Position numbers and translations under genes: made by a program
From: Bacilli bacterium
GTDB taxonomy: Bacteria; Bacillota_I; Bacilli_A; RF39; UBA660
Length of the DNA stretch: 21,006 bases
Direction of reading: 5' to 3'
Assembly (NCBI GenBank): GCA_022801735.1
Contig: JAAWSW010000019.1
Location: 1-21,006, forward strand
Shown here: in pieces, positions 1 through 6,686 of the stretch
Numbering within the stretch: position 1 is the stretch's first letter
Layout of the letters: each line of letters opens with the position of its first letter
The notes under the pieces: generated by a model
What the model was told of the DNA's origin: nothing
The model's database searches: none
The model's input: only the letters and a program-made list of their open reading frames with translations

Positions 1-1
1 A

Positions 2-1201
2 GTAAAAATAGAATATAATCCAGAATTTAATGGAACTGCTGAAGAAGGAAGTAGTGAAGTAAGTATAGACTTAAACTACACCCAATCAGAAGGGGGAGGA
101 ACAATAACTCCAACAGATAAATATCTAGTAACCTATGACTGCGTGACAAATGGAGGAAATAATTGTTCATCATATAATGAATATCTAAATGAAAGAGATA
201 CAGTAAATTTAAATCATACTGCAACAAAAGAAGGATTTAAATTCTTAGGATGGAGTACAAATAAAGATGCCACTAACGCTACTCAAGTTCTTACAGAATT
301 AAATATGTTAAATGAAGATATAACTTTATATGCCATATTTAAAGATGTAACACCTCCAGAATGTGAAATAACTATAACAGAAGCAGCAATAGATGGTGTA
401 TCAATCAAAGCAAACTGTACAGACGCATCTGGAATAAAAGAATATAATTTCATAAATGAAAGCACCAATAATATCCAAACAGAAAACACATATAATTTAA
501 ACAATTATAAACTAAGCAAAATTACAGTAGAAGTAACCGATAAAGTAAATAATAAAGGTGCATATAAAATAAGTGAAGATAATTTACAAAAAGGTTATCA
601 AATAATAATGAAAGCTTTAAATGAAAAGTATGATGATATAAATACAAGAAATAAAAAATATGAAGAAGAATTTTTAAATAAAACATACCCAGTTGGAAGT
701 ATATACATCACAGAAAGTAACATAAATCCAAGTACATCTATTGGTGGAACATGGGAAACATATGGAGCAGGTAAAACTTTAGTTGGAGTAGATACAGAAA
801 ACACTAATTTTAATACAGTAAATAAAACAGGTGGAACAAGTACTAGTACTTTAGCAACTACTAATATGCCTGCCCATACTCATAGCATTCCTGCTCTTTC
901 AGGAACGGCAGCAAGTGCAGGCGCACACACACATTATGTTTTGATTTATCATAATCAATCTGGATATAGTCAAACAATTCCTGCCTATTCACATTATTTA
1001 TTATGGGGTACTACAGCATCTTATACTAATAATGCTTTATCAAATAGACACGCGATGCAGGGAATGAAAACTGGAAACTCAGGTGCTCATACTCACGCTG
1101 TAACAACAACCAAGAACACATCAGGGAGTACAGGAAGTGGGACATCCTTTACTAATCTTCAACCTTATATAACTGTATATCTGTGGAAACGAATTAACTA
1201 G
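2..1201 (+). CDS. Surface protein, C-terminal part: InlB-like repeat, Ig-like module, phage tail-tip (Gp10 C-terminal-like) domain; 5' end outside window
   Basis: The reading frame is open from base 2, so this is the 3' end of a longer gene; the in-frame GTG at 143 is internal. Numbered from that GTG, residues up to about 70 form an InlB/Listeria-Bacteroides-type repeat (the GFKFLGWSTNKDA segment and an ITLYAIF ending). A 75-residue Ig-like stretch starting at DVTPPECEI follows, then a short charged helix, then a C-terminal domain of about 170 residues opening with YPVGSIY. That domain carries GGTWETYGAGKTLVGV, three HxH motifs (HTHS, AHTHY, AHTHA) and an FTNLQPYITVY ending, the pattern of phage baseplate/tail-fibre tip domains. 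The gene leads a four-gene operon; the next RBS overlaps its stop codon. An extracellular adhesin is the likely role; this is inferred. Confidence 0.85.
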   Translation, partial: VKIEYNPEFNGTAEEGSSEVSIDLNYTQSEGGGTITPTDKYLVTYDCVTNGGNNCSSYNEYLNERDTVNLNHTATKEGFKFLGWSTNKDATNATQVLTELNMLNEDITLYAIFKDVTPPECEITITEAAIDGVSIKANCTDASGIKEYNFINESTNNIQTENTYNLNNYKLSKITVEVTDKVNNKGAYKISEDNLQKGYQIIMKALNEKYDDINTRNKKYEEEFLNKTYPVGSIYITESNINPSTSIGGTWETYGAGKTLVGVDTENTNFNTVNKTGGTSTSTLATTNMPAHTHSIPALSGTAASAGAHTHYVLIYHNQSGYSQTIPAYSHYLLWGTTASYTNNALSNRHAMQGMKTGNSGAHTHAVTTTKNTSGSTGSGTSFTNLQPYITVYLWKRIN

Positions 1202-1210
1202 GAGGAAAGT

Positions 1211-1888
1211 ATGAAAAAAATATTGTTATTATTTTTGCTTTTGTGTTTACCCTTTATAAATACAAAAGCACTAGACATTGAAGAGTTAGATAATTTAGAG
1301 GAAAACATCGCTGAATTAAACAAACAATTAGATACCTTTGAAACGAATAGATTAAATCAAATGTATCCAGTTGGTAGTATTTTTGAAACCACAAATTATT
1401 CAACCACCTCCCAAGTTCAAAATGCTTTAGGTGGAACATGGGAGATATATGGTGCTGGTAGAATTTTAGTAGGAATAAATACCGATGATAGTAATTTTAA
1501 TACTGTTGGAAAAACAGGCGGAGTCAGTTCTATAACTTTATCTACTGCCAATCTTCCAAGTCACACTCATAGTATTCCAGTATTATCAGGAACAGCAGCA
1601 TCAGCAGGCAGCCATTCTCATAATGTAAGAGCCTATCTTGATCAGACAGGTTATGGTGCTACTATTCCTGCAAATACATCATATTTTTTAAGTACCGCAA
1701 TCAGACATTCAGGTACTACAGCAATATCAAAACAAAATTTCATGCAAGGAACAACAGCCACTAGTGCAGGAGCGCACACCCACACTGTAACAACAACCGC
1801 TAATACTACAGGAAATATAGGAAGTGGCTCTTCTTTTACCAATATACAACCATCCATTGCTATATACAGATATAAAAGAATTAGTTAG
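1211..1888 (+). CDS. Secreted phage tail-tip-like (Gp10 C-terminal-like) protein
   Basis: The 225-residue protein starts 5 nt after an AGGAGG that overlaps the stop codon of the previous gene. Residues 1-20 are a Sec signal peptide (MKKILLLFLLLCLPF) with a probable cut at TKA-LD. Residues 22-48 are a charged helix with heptad character (IEELDNLEENIAELNKQLDT), probably a trimerising coiled coil. From YPVGSIF to the end is the same tip domain as in the genes on either side: GGTWEIYGAG, PSHTHSIP, GSHSHNV, GAHTHTVTTT, FTNIQPSIAIY. In phage fibres HxH clusters of this kind bind metal along a trimeric needle; that is family knowledge, not shown here. A signal peptide is unexpected for a virion part, so a bacterial surface role is more likely. 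Confidence 0.85.
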   Translation: MKKILLLFLLLCLPFINTKALDIEELDNLEENIAELNKQLDTFETNRLNQMYPVGSIFETTNYSTTSQVQNALGGTWEIYGAGRILVGINTDDSNFNTVGKTGGVSSITLSTANLPSHTHSIPVLSGTAASAGSHSHNVRAYLDQTGYGATIPANTSYFLSTAIRHSGTTAISKQNFMQGTTATSAGAHTHTVTTTANTTGNIGSGSSFTNIQPSIAIYRYKRIS

Positions 1889-1896
1889 GAGAAAAA

Positions 1897-2574
1897 ATGA
1901 TGAAAAAAATTTTAGCAATACTAGTTATATTCTTATTTTTAGAACAAGCAGAAGCTCTAGATATTGAAAGCCGTTTAACCGAAACAAGGCAACAAATTGT
2001 AGAACTTGAAAATAAGGTGGCAACAAATGAAAATACAAGACTTGATAAAATATACCCAGTAGGAACAATTTTTAAAACAACTACTTATTCGACTGTATCC
2101 CAAGTAGAAACTGCTCTTGGGGGAAAGTGGGAAAGTTATGGTAATGGAAAAACATTAGTGGGAGTTAACACAAGTGATAGCACATTTAATGCAGTAGGGA
2201 AAACAGGTGGTAGTGCTATAACTACTTTAGTATCATCAAACATTCCTGCTCATAATCACACTATTCCAGCGTTATCAGGAACAACTAATTCTGCAGGTAC
2301 ACATACCCATCATGTATATGTTTATTATGGACAAAGTGGTTATAGTGCTACTATTCCTCCCAGCACTCACTATGTAGTAAACGCACAACTAGGATGGACT
2401 ACATCTACGTTGTCAAATAAAAATCATATGAATGGAATATCGGCTACTAGTGCAGGAGCCCACACCCACGCAGTAACAACCACCGCTAACACGTCTGGAA
2501 GCGCAGGAAGTGGAACCGCTTTTACAAACTTGCAGCCATATATAACAGTATATATGTATAAGAGGGTAGGATAA
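1897..2574 (+). CDS. Secreted phage tail-tip-like (Gp10 C-terminal-like) protein, paralogue
   Basis: This is the third consecutive copy of the tip domain. Two adjacent ATGs (1897 and 1900) follow AGGAG; 1900 has the better spacing, 1897 is kept as the longest. The signal peptide (KKILAILVIFLFLEQAEA) has a probable cut at AEA-LD. A short coiled coil follows (ESRLTETRQQIVELENKVAT), then YPVGTIF, GGKWESYGNGKTLVGV, PAHNHTIP, GTHTHHV, GAHTHAVTTT and FTNLQPYITVY. Flanks of the tip domain match the upstream copies closely, whereas the segment between the second and third HxH motifs differs strongly. The protein ends one nucleotide before the next gene's ATG, so the operon is probably translated together. 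Confidence 0.85.
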   Translation: MMKKILAILVIFLFLEQAEALDIESRLTETRQQIVELENKVATNENTRLDKIYPVGTIFKTTTYSTVSQVETALGGKWESYGNGKTLVGVNTSDSTFNAVGKTGGSAITTLVSSNIPAHNHTIPALSGTTNSAGTHTHHVYVYYGQSGYSATIPPSTHYVVNAQLGWTTSTLSNKNHMNGISATSAGAHTHAVTTTANTSGSAGSGTAFTNLQPYITVYMYKRVG

Positions 2575-2575
2575 A

Positions 2576-2938
2576 ATGAAAAAGATAATAATTCCAATTA
2601 CTATATTATTAATAATACTAACAATCATAATATTTGTAGTAACACATTCAAATAACTTAAAACAACAAGAAAAAAATATAAAAAACATAAAAGCCACTAC
2701 AGAAACCTTTACATTAACAGATAACGGAACAGAGATAGAAGTAAGGCTAACAAATAAAAATGAAGATAATGTAAAAATAAAAAACATAGAAGCAACATTA
2801 TATAATACAGAAAACAAAAAAATAACCACACTAAATCATAATAAAGAAGTTACTATAAAAAAAGACAAAATAATAAAAATAACTGCAGAAGAAAAGTATC
2901 CAGAAACAGCAAATATTAAATATATATTAGCCGCATAG
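2576..2938 (+). CDS. Small membrane-anchored extracytoplasmic protein, unknown function
   Basis: The protein has 120 residues. Residues 4-24 are one strongly hydrophobic helix (IIIPITILLIILTIIIFVV), acting as an uncleaved signal anchor. The remaining ~95 residues are charged and look like a single beta-sandwich (TFTLTDNGTEIEVRLTNKNEDN), reminiscent of FxLyD-type domains, but I do not recognise a specific family. The ATG lies 1 nt after the previous stop, and the gene is followed directly by a terminator, so it is the last gene of the tail-tip operon. It could help place or anchor the secreted tip proteins at the membrane; that is inference from position only. Confidence 0.75.
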   Translation: MKKIIIPITILLIILTIIIFVVTHSNNLKQQEKNIKNIKATTETFTLTDNGTEIEVRLTNKNEDNVKIKNIEATLYNTENKKITTLNHNKEVTIKKDKIIKITAEEKYPETANIKYILAA

Positions 2939-2951
2939 AAAAGCGGTTTTT
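2929..2951 (+). terminator. Intrinsic terminator of the tail-tip operon
   Basis: CCGC (2931-2934) pairs with GCGG (2943-2946) around an 8-nt A-rich loop, extended by A-T and G-T pairs, and five T's follow. The left arm contains the last codons of the gene at 2576. The stem is short, so strength is uncertain. Confidence 0.6.
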
Positions 2952-2960
2952 ATATGCAAA

Positions 2961-2986
2961 ATAAAAAGCCTTATATAAATAAGACT
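2961..2986 (-). terminator. Intrinsic terminator of tRNA-Ser
   Basis: Read on the minus strand, AGTCTTAT and ATAAGGCT form an 8-bp stem (one G-T pair, 4-nt loop; 2967-2986) followed by TTTTATTTT. It lies 15 nt past the tRNA 3' end. Confidence 0.65.
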
Positions 2987-3000
2987 TTCATAATCATAAA

Positions 3001-3091
3001 TGGCGGAGTAGGAGGGATTTGAACCCTCGCGCCAGTTGCCCGACCTACACCCTTAGCAGGGGCGCCTCTTCAGCCTCTTGAGTACTACTCC
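3001..3091 (-). tRNA. tRNA-Ser (anticodon GCU), CCA encoded
   Basis: The minus strand gives acceptor arms GGAGTAG/CTACTCC with discriminator G and an encoded CCA. A D-stem CTC/GAG follows, then an anticodon stem CGCCC/GGGTG around loop CTGCTAA (anticodon GCT, reading AGC/AGU). A long variable arm identifies the class II serine type, and the T-arm is GAGGG-TTCAAAT-CCCTC. All stems pair, so the gene looks intact. It is a single tRNA with its own promoter and terminator. Confidence 0.95.
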
Positions 3092-3109
3092 ATGTGACTT
3101 ACGAATATA

Positions 3110-3138
3110 ATTTTACCGAAAATATAACCATATGTCAA
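3110..3138 (-). promoter_or_regulatory. Sigma-A-type promoter of tRNA-Ser
   Basis: On the minus strand TTGACA (3138-3133) is a perfect -35, followed after 17 bp by TAAAAT (3115-3110). The -10 lies 18 nt from the tRNA 5' end. Confidence 0.85.
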
Positions 3139-3172
3139 GCAATATTTTGTCTTATTTTGGTTATTTGTAAAT

Positions 3173-3200
3173 TTGACTTTTTATAAAAAAGTGTTAAAAT
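3173..3200 (+). promoter_or_regulatory. Promoter with extended -10 for the small ORF and probably cysE
   Basis: TTGACT (3173-3178), a 16-bp spacer and TAAAAT (3195-3200), preceded by TG at 3192-3193 in the extended -10 position. It lies back to back with the tRNA-Ser promoter. No clear separate promoter was found directly before cysE. Confidence 0.7.
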
Positions 3201-3230
3201 ACATATTACATAAAAAAGGGGAATTTTAAA

Positions 3231-3368
3231 ATGATTACCATAACAAAAATATTTAAAAAAACAATGGGAAAATTACCAGAATATCAAGAAGAATTAATAA
3301 ACATGCTAGGTTTTGAAGAATATTGTAGACAAATAGAGCAAAAAACTAAAAAGATAAAAACAAAATAG
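3231..3368 (+). CDS. Small protein of 45 residues, unknown function
   Basis: An ATG follows AAGGGGAA at good spacing and a clear promoter 30 nt upstream; the ORF ends with TAG at 3366-3368. The product starts MITITKIFKKTMGKLPEYQ and ends in a lysine-rich tail (KTKKIKTK). It has one cysteine, is mostly helical by composition, and has no signal peptide or membrane segment. It is very short but has better translation and transcription signals than many larger genes here. No family is recognised. It is probably co-transcribed with cysE 55 nt downstream. An alternative is that the segment serves only as a leader of cysE. Confidence 0.5.
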   Translation: MITITKIFKKTMGKLPEYQEELINMLGFEEYCRQIEQKTKKIKTK

Positions 3369-3423
3369 TCATTTAAACACACATAATCACTAAAAAATAA
3401 TATAAAATAGTAAGGTGATTTAA

Positions 3424-3930
3424 ATGAAATTCATAAAAAGGCAAATAAAAACAATAAAAGAAAAAGATCCATCAATAAAAAGTATATTAGAAGTATTCCT
3501 ATATCCAAGTTTTAAAGCACAAATCAGACATAAAATAGCAAAATATTTTTATAACAAAAAACATTACTTTATAGCACGCTATATAACTGAAAAAACAAAA
3601 AGAAAAACAGGAATCGAAATTCACCCAGGTGCAACAATAGGTGAAGGTGTTTTTATAGACCATGGCAGTGCAGTAGTAATCGGAGAAACTGCAATTGTTG
3701 GCAATAATGTGACAATTTATCATGGCGTAACACTAGGTGGCACAGGAAAAGAAACTGGTAAACGCCATCCAACAGTAAAGGATAATGCTTTTATTGGTTC
3801 TGGTTCAAAAATACTAGGAAATATAATAATTGGTAAAAATGTAAAAGTAGGAGCCAATGCAGTAGTATTAAAAGATGTTCCAGATGGTGCTACAGTAGTG
3901 GGAATTCCAGCAAAAATAGTAAAAATATAA
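3424..3930 (+). CDS. cysE: Serine O-acetyltransferase (short form)
   Basis: The enzyme transfers acetyl from acetyl-CoA to serine, giving O-acetylserine for cysteine synthesis. The 168-residue protein has an N-terminal helical part (1-60) and a left-handed beta-helix of hexapeptide repeats. Recognisable segments are GIEIHPGATIG, DHGSAVVIGETA (catalytic Asp-His region), YHGVTLGGTG, KRHPTV and the C-terminal VVGIPAK. The family usually has 200-270 residues, so the N-terminal helical domain is shortened. The start is supported by AAGGTGAT 6 nt upstream. No cysteine synthase gene lies beside it. The gene ends in a strong hairpin shared with the opposite-strand gene. Confidence 0.92.
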   Translation: MKFIKRQIKTIKEKDPSIKSILEVFLYPSFKAQIRHKIAKYFYNKKHYFIARYITEKTKRKTGIEIHPGATIGEGVFIDHGSAVVIGETAIVGNNVTIYHGVTLGGTGKETGKRHPTVKDNAFIGSGSKILGNIIIGKNVKVGANAVVLKDVPDGATVVGIPAKIVKI

Positions 3931-3931
3931 C

Positions 3932-3962
3932 AAAAAAACTATCTTTTTAAGATAGTTTATTT
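3932..3962. terminator. Bidirectional terminator between cysE and the DUF5684-like gene
   Basis: AAACTATCTT (3936-3945) and AAGATAGTTT (3949-3958) form a perfect 10-bp stem with a TTT loop. A-rich flank on the left and T-rich flank on the right allow termination in both directions. The stop codon of the minus-strand gene (3957-3959) lies in the stem. Confidence 0.85.
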
Positions 3963-4352
3963 TGTCCCTATATATTGTGCTGAACCAAACCCTAGCATCA
4001 TAATAAAGATTGGACTTAGGAATATTAATCCTAGTGTATATCCTGCACCTTTATTAAATGCAGCGGCTAGTTTAACATATACAATAATTAACATAACAAA
4101 ATTTACAAATGGAATTAATAATAGTAAGAATAACCAACCATTACCCATTGTAATTTTGAATAATAAGTACATGTTGTAGAATGGAATAATTGCTCCCCAT
4201 CCTGGAACTCCAGCTTTGCTAAACACTTTCCACATACCAACGATAGTTAGAATACCTAAAACAAGTCCTATTATCATAGGTACAACGAAAACTGCTGGAT
4301 CAATACTTACTGTGTCATATGTTTGACCATAATAACTATTGTAATCTGTCAT
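3957..4352 (-). CDS. DUF5684-like membrane protein
   Basis: The protein has 131 residues. A polar, tyrosine-rich N-terminus (MTDYNSYYGQTYD) precedes about three hydrophobic segments: AVFVVPMIIGLVLGILTIVG, GWLFLLLLIPFVNFVMLIIV and LGLIFLSPIFIMMLG. The segment GMWKVFSKAGVPGWGAIIPF with a following YNMYLLFKI is the hallmark of DUF5684, seen alone or beside signal peptidases in Firmicutes; its function is unknown. The ATG at 4352 is chosen because AAAGGAG ends 9-10 nt upstream; a GTG at 4361 would touch the RBS. It is a single-gene unit diverging from the lysozyme gene. Confidence 0.75.
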   Translation of the reverse strand: MTDYNSYYGQTYDTVSIDPAVFVVPMIIGLVLGILTIVGMWKVFSKAGVPGWGAIIPFYNMYLLFKITMGNGWLFLLLLIPFVNFVMLIIVYVKLAAAFNKGAGYTLGLIFLSPIFIMMLGFGSAQYIGTK

Positions 4353-4473
4353 ATCATACACTCCTTTCTATTATAATATACCATATTTTTTAAATAAAAT
4401 ATACCCAAGTTAGGTATAAATCGTTTCTATTTTTTTTATTAAGAATATAAATTAATAGAAAGGGGAAGAAGTT

Positions 4474-5475
4474 ATGGAATATAGAGGAATAGATATTTCT
4501 AAATACCAAGGAACTGTGGACTTTAAAAAAGTAAAAGATACAGGAGTTGAATTTGTAATCGCAAGAATTGGTTATGGTATGTACGAAAATCAAAAAGACC
4601 CAAGATTTGAAGAATACTATAAAGGTGCTGTAGATAATAACATGCCAGTTGGTGTCTATTTATATTCGTATGCTCTAAATGTTGATGATGCAAAAAGGGA
4701 AGCAGATGTAGTATTAAATTGGTTAAAAAATAGACGATTAAATTTACCTGTTTATTATGATATAGAAGATAAAAGTCAGGAAAATTTAGGAAAAACTACT
4801 TTAACCAATATGTGTATTGCTTTCTGTGACAGAATAGAAAAAGCAGGATATTGGGCAGGAGTATATGCAAATAAATATTGGCTTACTTCAATTTTAAATG
4901 CAGAAGAACTTCAAAAAAGATATACTATATGGGTTGCACAATATAATACAGAAAATACATATAAAGGTAGATTCGATATGTGGCAATATACATCTGGAGG
5001 AAAAGTAAATGGTATAAATGGTAATGTTGATATGAATATTTTATACCGTGATATTTTCAGTGATAGAGAAGGAGAAGATACAGGAACACCAGAACCATCA
5101 TTACCAGATTTAAGCAAGTATAAAGGCGATTCAATAGTAGATGCCTTAAAGAGTATAGGTTACGATAGTTCTTTTGATTCAAGAAAAAGATTATATAAAG
5201 AAGCAGGATTTAATGATAATTATACTGGAAGTGCTGTTCAAAACATCAACCTATTAAAAAGGTTACAAGGAAATTATCAAAGTGAATATTACCCAAGAGC
5301 AAGTTATAAAGGATTTTCATTAGTAGATGGGCTAAAAAGCATAGGCGTTGATAGTTCATTTAATAATAGAACAAAAATCGCAAACAAAAACGACATAACA
5401 AAATATACAGGCTCAATATTTCAAAATACAAAACTATTAAATCTACTAAAAGAGGGCAAACTAAAAAGAGCATAA
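4474..5475 (+). CDS. GH25 lysozyme (N-acetylmuramidase) with two C-terminal wall-binding-like repeats
   Basis: Glycoside hydrolase family 25 muramidases cut the MurNAc-GlcNAc bond of peptidoglycan. Residues 1-195 are the catalytic barrel: GIDISKYQG (Asp7), LPVYYDIED (Asp96, Glu98 as the likely catalytic acid), GVYANKYWL and MWQYTSGGKVNGINGNVDMN. After a Pro/Glu-rich linker (196-214) come two repeats of about 50 residues (about 217-265 and 278-327) with the shared pattern YKG-S-VD-LKSIG-DSSF. I recognise this type from clostridial and phage endolysins as a probable wall-binding tail. There is no signal peptide, as in endolysins; export would need holin, lysis or another route. The start follows GAAAGGGG. 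No holin or other lysis gene is adjacent. Confidence 0.9.
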   Translation: MEYRGIDISKYQGTVDFKKVKDTGVEFVIARIGYGMYENQKDPRFEEYYKGAVDNNMPVGVYLYSYALNVDDAKREADVVLNWLKNRRLNLPVYYDIEDKSQENLGKTTLTNMCIAFCDRIEKAGYWAGVYANKYWLTSILNAEELQKRYTIWVAQYNTENTYKGRFDMWQYTSGGKVNGINGNVDMNILYRDIFSDREGEDTGTPEPSLPDLSKYKGDSIVDALKSIGYDSSFDSRKRLYKEAGFNDNYTGSAVQNINLLKRLQGNYQSEYYPRASYKGFSLVDGLKSIGVDSSFNNRTKIANKNDITKYTGSIFQNTKLLNLLKEGKLKRA

Positions 5476-5490
5476 AAGCTCTTTTTAATT
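5463..5490. terminator. Bidirectional terminator between the lysozyme gene and tspO
   Basis: AAAAAGAGC (5463-5471) and GCTCTTTTT (5478-5486) form a perfect 9-bp stem with loop ATAAAA. The stem contains the end of the lysozyme gene and the tspO stop codon (5485-5487). Confidence 0.85.
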
Positions 5491-5925
5491 TAATAAATAG
5501 ATTCCTAAATTTAAATATCCAGCAAATAAAATCCATAATAAATAGGGAATTTGTAAGTATGATGCCACTTTATCGATTTTATAAAATTCTATAATCATTT
5601 TAACAACTAAAATAACTAATAGAATAATCCACGCAAACGCAAATAACCTTAATTTAAAAACAAAGAATATAATTGACCATAAAGCATTCACACCTAACTG
5701 AACATAATAAATCATAGGTACTGTTTCTTTTTTAGATACTAAATAAGTACTCACACCCATTAAAATGTATAGAATAGTCCAAACAATAGGAAATAAAAAG
5801 CCTGGTGGTGCAAGTGGTGGCTGCTTTAAAGAATTATAATCCATAAATGGCATTGTAATAAGCGCAACTATTCCTCCCACAATCAAAGGAATTAAAATAT
5901 AAATAATTAACTTTTTAAAATTCAT
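5485..5925 (-). CDS. tspO: TspO/MBR family membrane protein
   Basis: The 146-residue protein matches the usual TspO length and has five hydrophobic helices. The family signature is clear: KQPPLAPPGFLFPIVWTILY after the first helix, MGVSTYL, LGVNALWSIIFFVFK and a final LLWILFAGYLNLGIYLLN. TspO proteins bind porphyrins and related ligands and take part in tetrapyrrole or stress control; the role in this organism is unknown. AGGAGG lies 5 nt before the ATG. It diverges from the Bce-like two-component genes, with 95 nt between start codons, and converges with the lysozyme gene. Confidence 0.9.
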   Translation of the reverse strand: MNFKKLIIYILIPLIVGGIVALITMPFMDYNSLKQPPLAPPGFLFPIVWTILYILMGVSTYLVSKKETVPMIYYVQLGVNALWSIIFFVFKLRLFAFAWIILLVILVVKMIIEFYKIDKVASYLQIPYLLWILFAGYLNLGIYLLN

Positions 5926-5975
5926 ATACGCCTCCTAATAAATAGTATTATAAAAAAAAGAAAATATTATAACGT

Positions 5976-6004
5976 TTGCTTTTTATATCACTAAATTGTA
6001 TAAT
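5976..6004 (+). promoter_or_regulatory. Promoter of the two-component genes
   Basis: TTGCTT (5976-5981), a 17-bp spacer and a perfect TATAAT (5999-6004). The predicted start is near 6011, which leaves a leader of only about 10 nt before the ATG at 6021. Confidence 0.8.
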
Positions 6005-6021
6005 AAAAATGGTGATATAAA
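5982..6021. repeat. Perfect 10-bp inverted repeat around the -10 box
   Basis: TTTATATCAC (5982-5991) and GTGATATAAA (6012-6021) are exact inverted copies separated by 20 bp. The right arm covers the RBS and the A of the start codon. The left arm lies upstream of the predicted transcription start, so this would act as a DNA operator rather than an mRNA hairpin. Chance occurrence in AT-rich DNA is possible. Confidence 0.5.
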
Positions 6022-6686
6022 TGAAAACAATATTAATAGTAGAAGACGAAGAAAAAATTAGAGAAAAATTAAAAAACTTTTTAACAAACAATGGATATAA
6101 TGTAGAAATAATTACAGACTTTGAAAATACTGAAAGTGAAATATTAAAAATAAACACCGATTTAATATTATTAGATATAAATATACCAAATAAAAATGGA
6201 ATGTATTTATGTAAAGAAATAAGAAAAAACTTAAAAACACCTATTATTATTGTTACAAGTAGAAATAACGAAATGGACGAACTATTATGTATGAACTATG
6301 GAGCCGATGATTTTATCGCAAAACCTTACAATCCACTAGTTTTACTTGCACATATAGAAGCAGTACTAAAAAGATTCGCACCAGACCTAGATAAAGCAAT
6401 CCCGTTCAAAAACATAAAAGTAATCCCTGCCAAAAGCGTAATAAAAACAGAAACTGAAGAAATAGAACTTTCCAAAAATGAATTAAAAATACTTACATAT
6501 TTATTAGATAAACAAGGTACAATAGTATCTAGATATGAACTTATGGATTATTTATGGAATAGTGAAGTCTTTATAGATGATAATACCTTAACAGTTAATA
6601 TAACTAGATTAAGAAAAAAACTAGAAGACATAGGTTTAGAAAATATTATTGAAACTAGAAGGGGACAAGGGTATATAATTTTATGA
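6021..6686 (+). CDS. bceR: BceR-like response regulator (OmpR/PhoB family)
   Basis: This is the DNA-binding partner of the kinase encoded next. Receiver domain 1-118: acidic pocket Asp9/Glu10, phospho-acceptor Asp52 (LILLDINIP), Thr79 and Lys101 (IAKPYNP). Winged-helix domain about 125-221: LSKNELKILTYLLDKQG, LMDYLWNSE, NITRLRKKLE and the final ETRRGQGYI. The 221-residue length fits the family. The TGA stop overlaps the kinase start by 4 nt. The order regulator-kinase-ATPase-permease and the kinase type place it in the Bce/Psd peptide-antibiotic group. It probably binds the palindrome at 7687-7704 and activates the transporter promoter; the symbol is used by similarity. Confidence 0.88.
   Translation: MKTILIVEDEEKIREKLKNFLTNNGYNVEIITDFENTESEILKINTDLILLDINIPNKNGMYLCKEIRKNLKTPIIIVTSRNNEMDELLCMNYGADDFIAKPYNPLVLLAHIEAVLKRFAPDLDKAIPFKNIKVIPAKSVIKTETEEIELSKNELKILTYLLDKQGTIVSRYELMDYLWNSEVFIDDNTLTVNITRLRKKLEDIGLENIIETRRGQGYIIL

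Larger units (their letters stand above)
688..2574 (+). repeat. Three tandem paralogous tail-tip coding blocks
   Basis: The tip-domain coding sequence occurs three times, starting near 688, 1363 and 2051. Nucleotide similarity is obvious at the 3' ends: around 1753-1800 and 2447-2495 both copies read ACTAGTGCAGGAGC followed by a CACACCCAC block and ACC-rich threonine codons. The middle part of each copy is divergent. The pattern suggests gene duplication followed by diversification of the exposed segment. Confidence 0.75.

Noticed and set aside
688..2574. Diversity-generating retroelement as the source of tail-tip variation
   Set aside because: No reverse transcriptase, template repeat or adenine-biased variable repeat pair is visible in the window.
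4353..4361. GTG start at 4361 for the DUF5684-like gene
   Set aside because: The GTG touches the AAAGGAG RBS, leaving no spacing; the ATG at 4352 has normal spacing.
1..5475. Resident prophage covering the tail-tip genes and the lysozyme gene
   Set aside because: No capsid, terminase, portal, integrase or holin genes are seen; tip proteins have signal peptides and housekeeping genes lie between.
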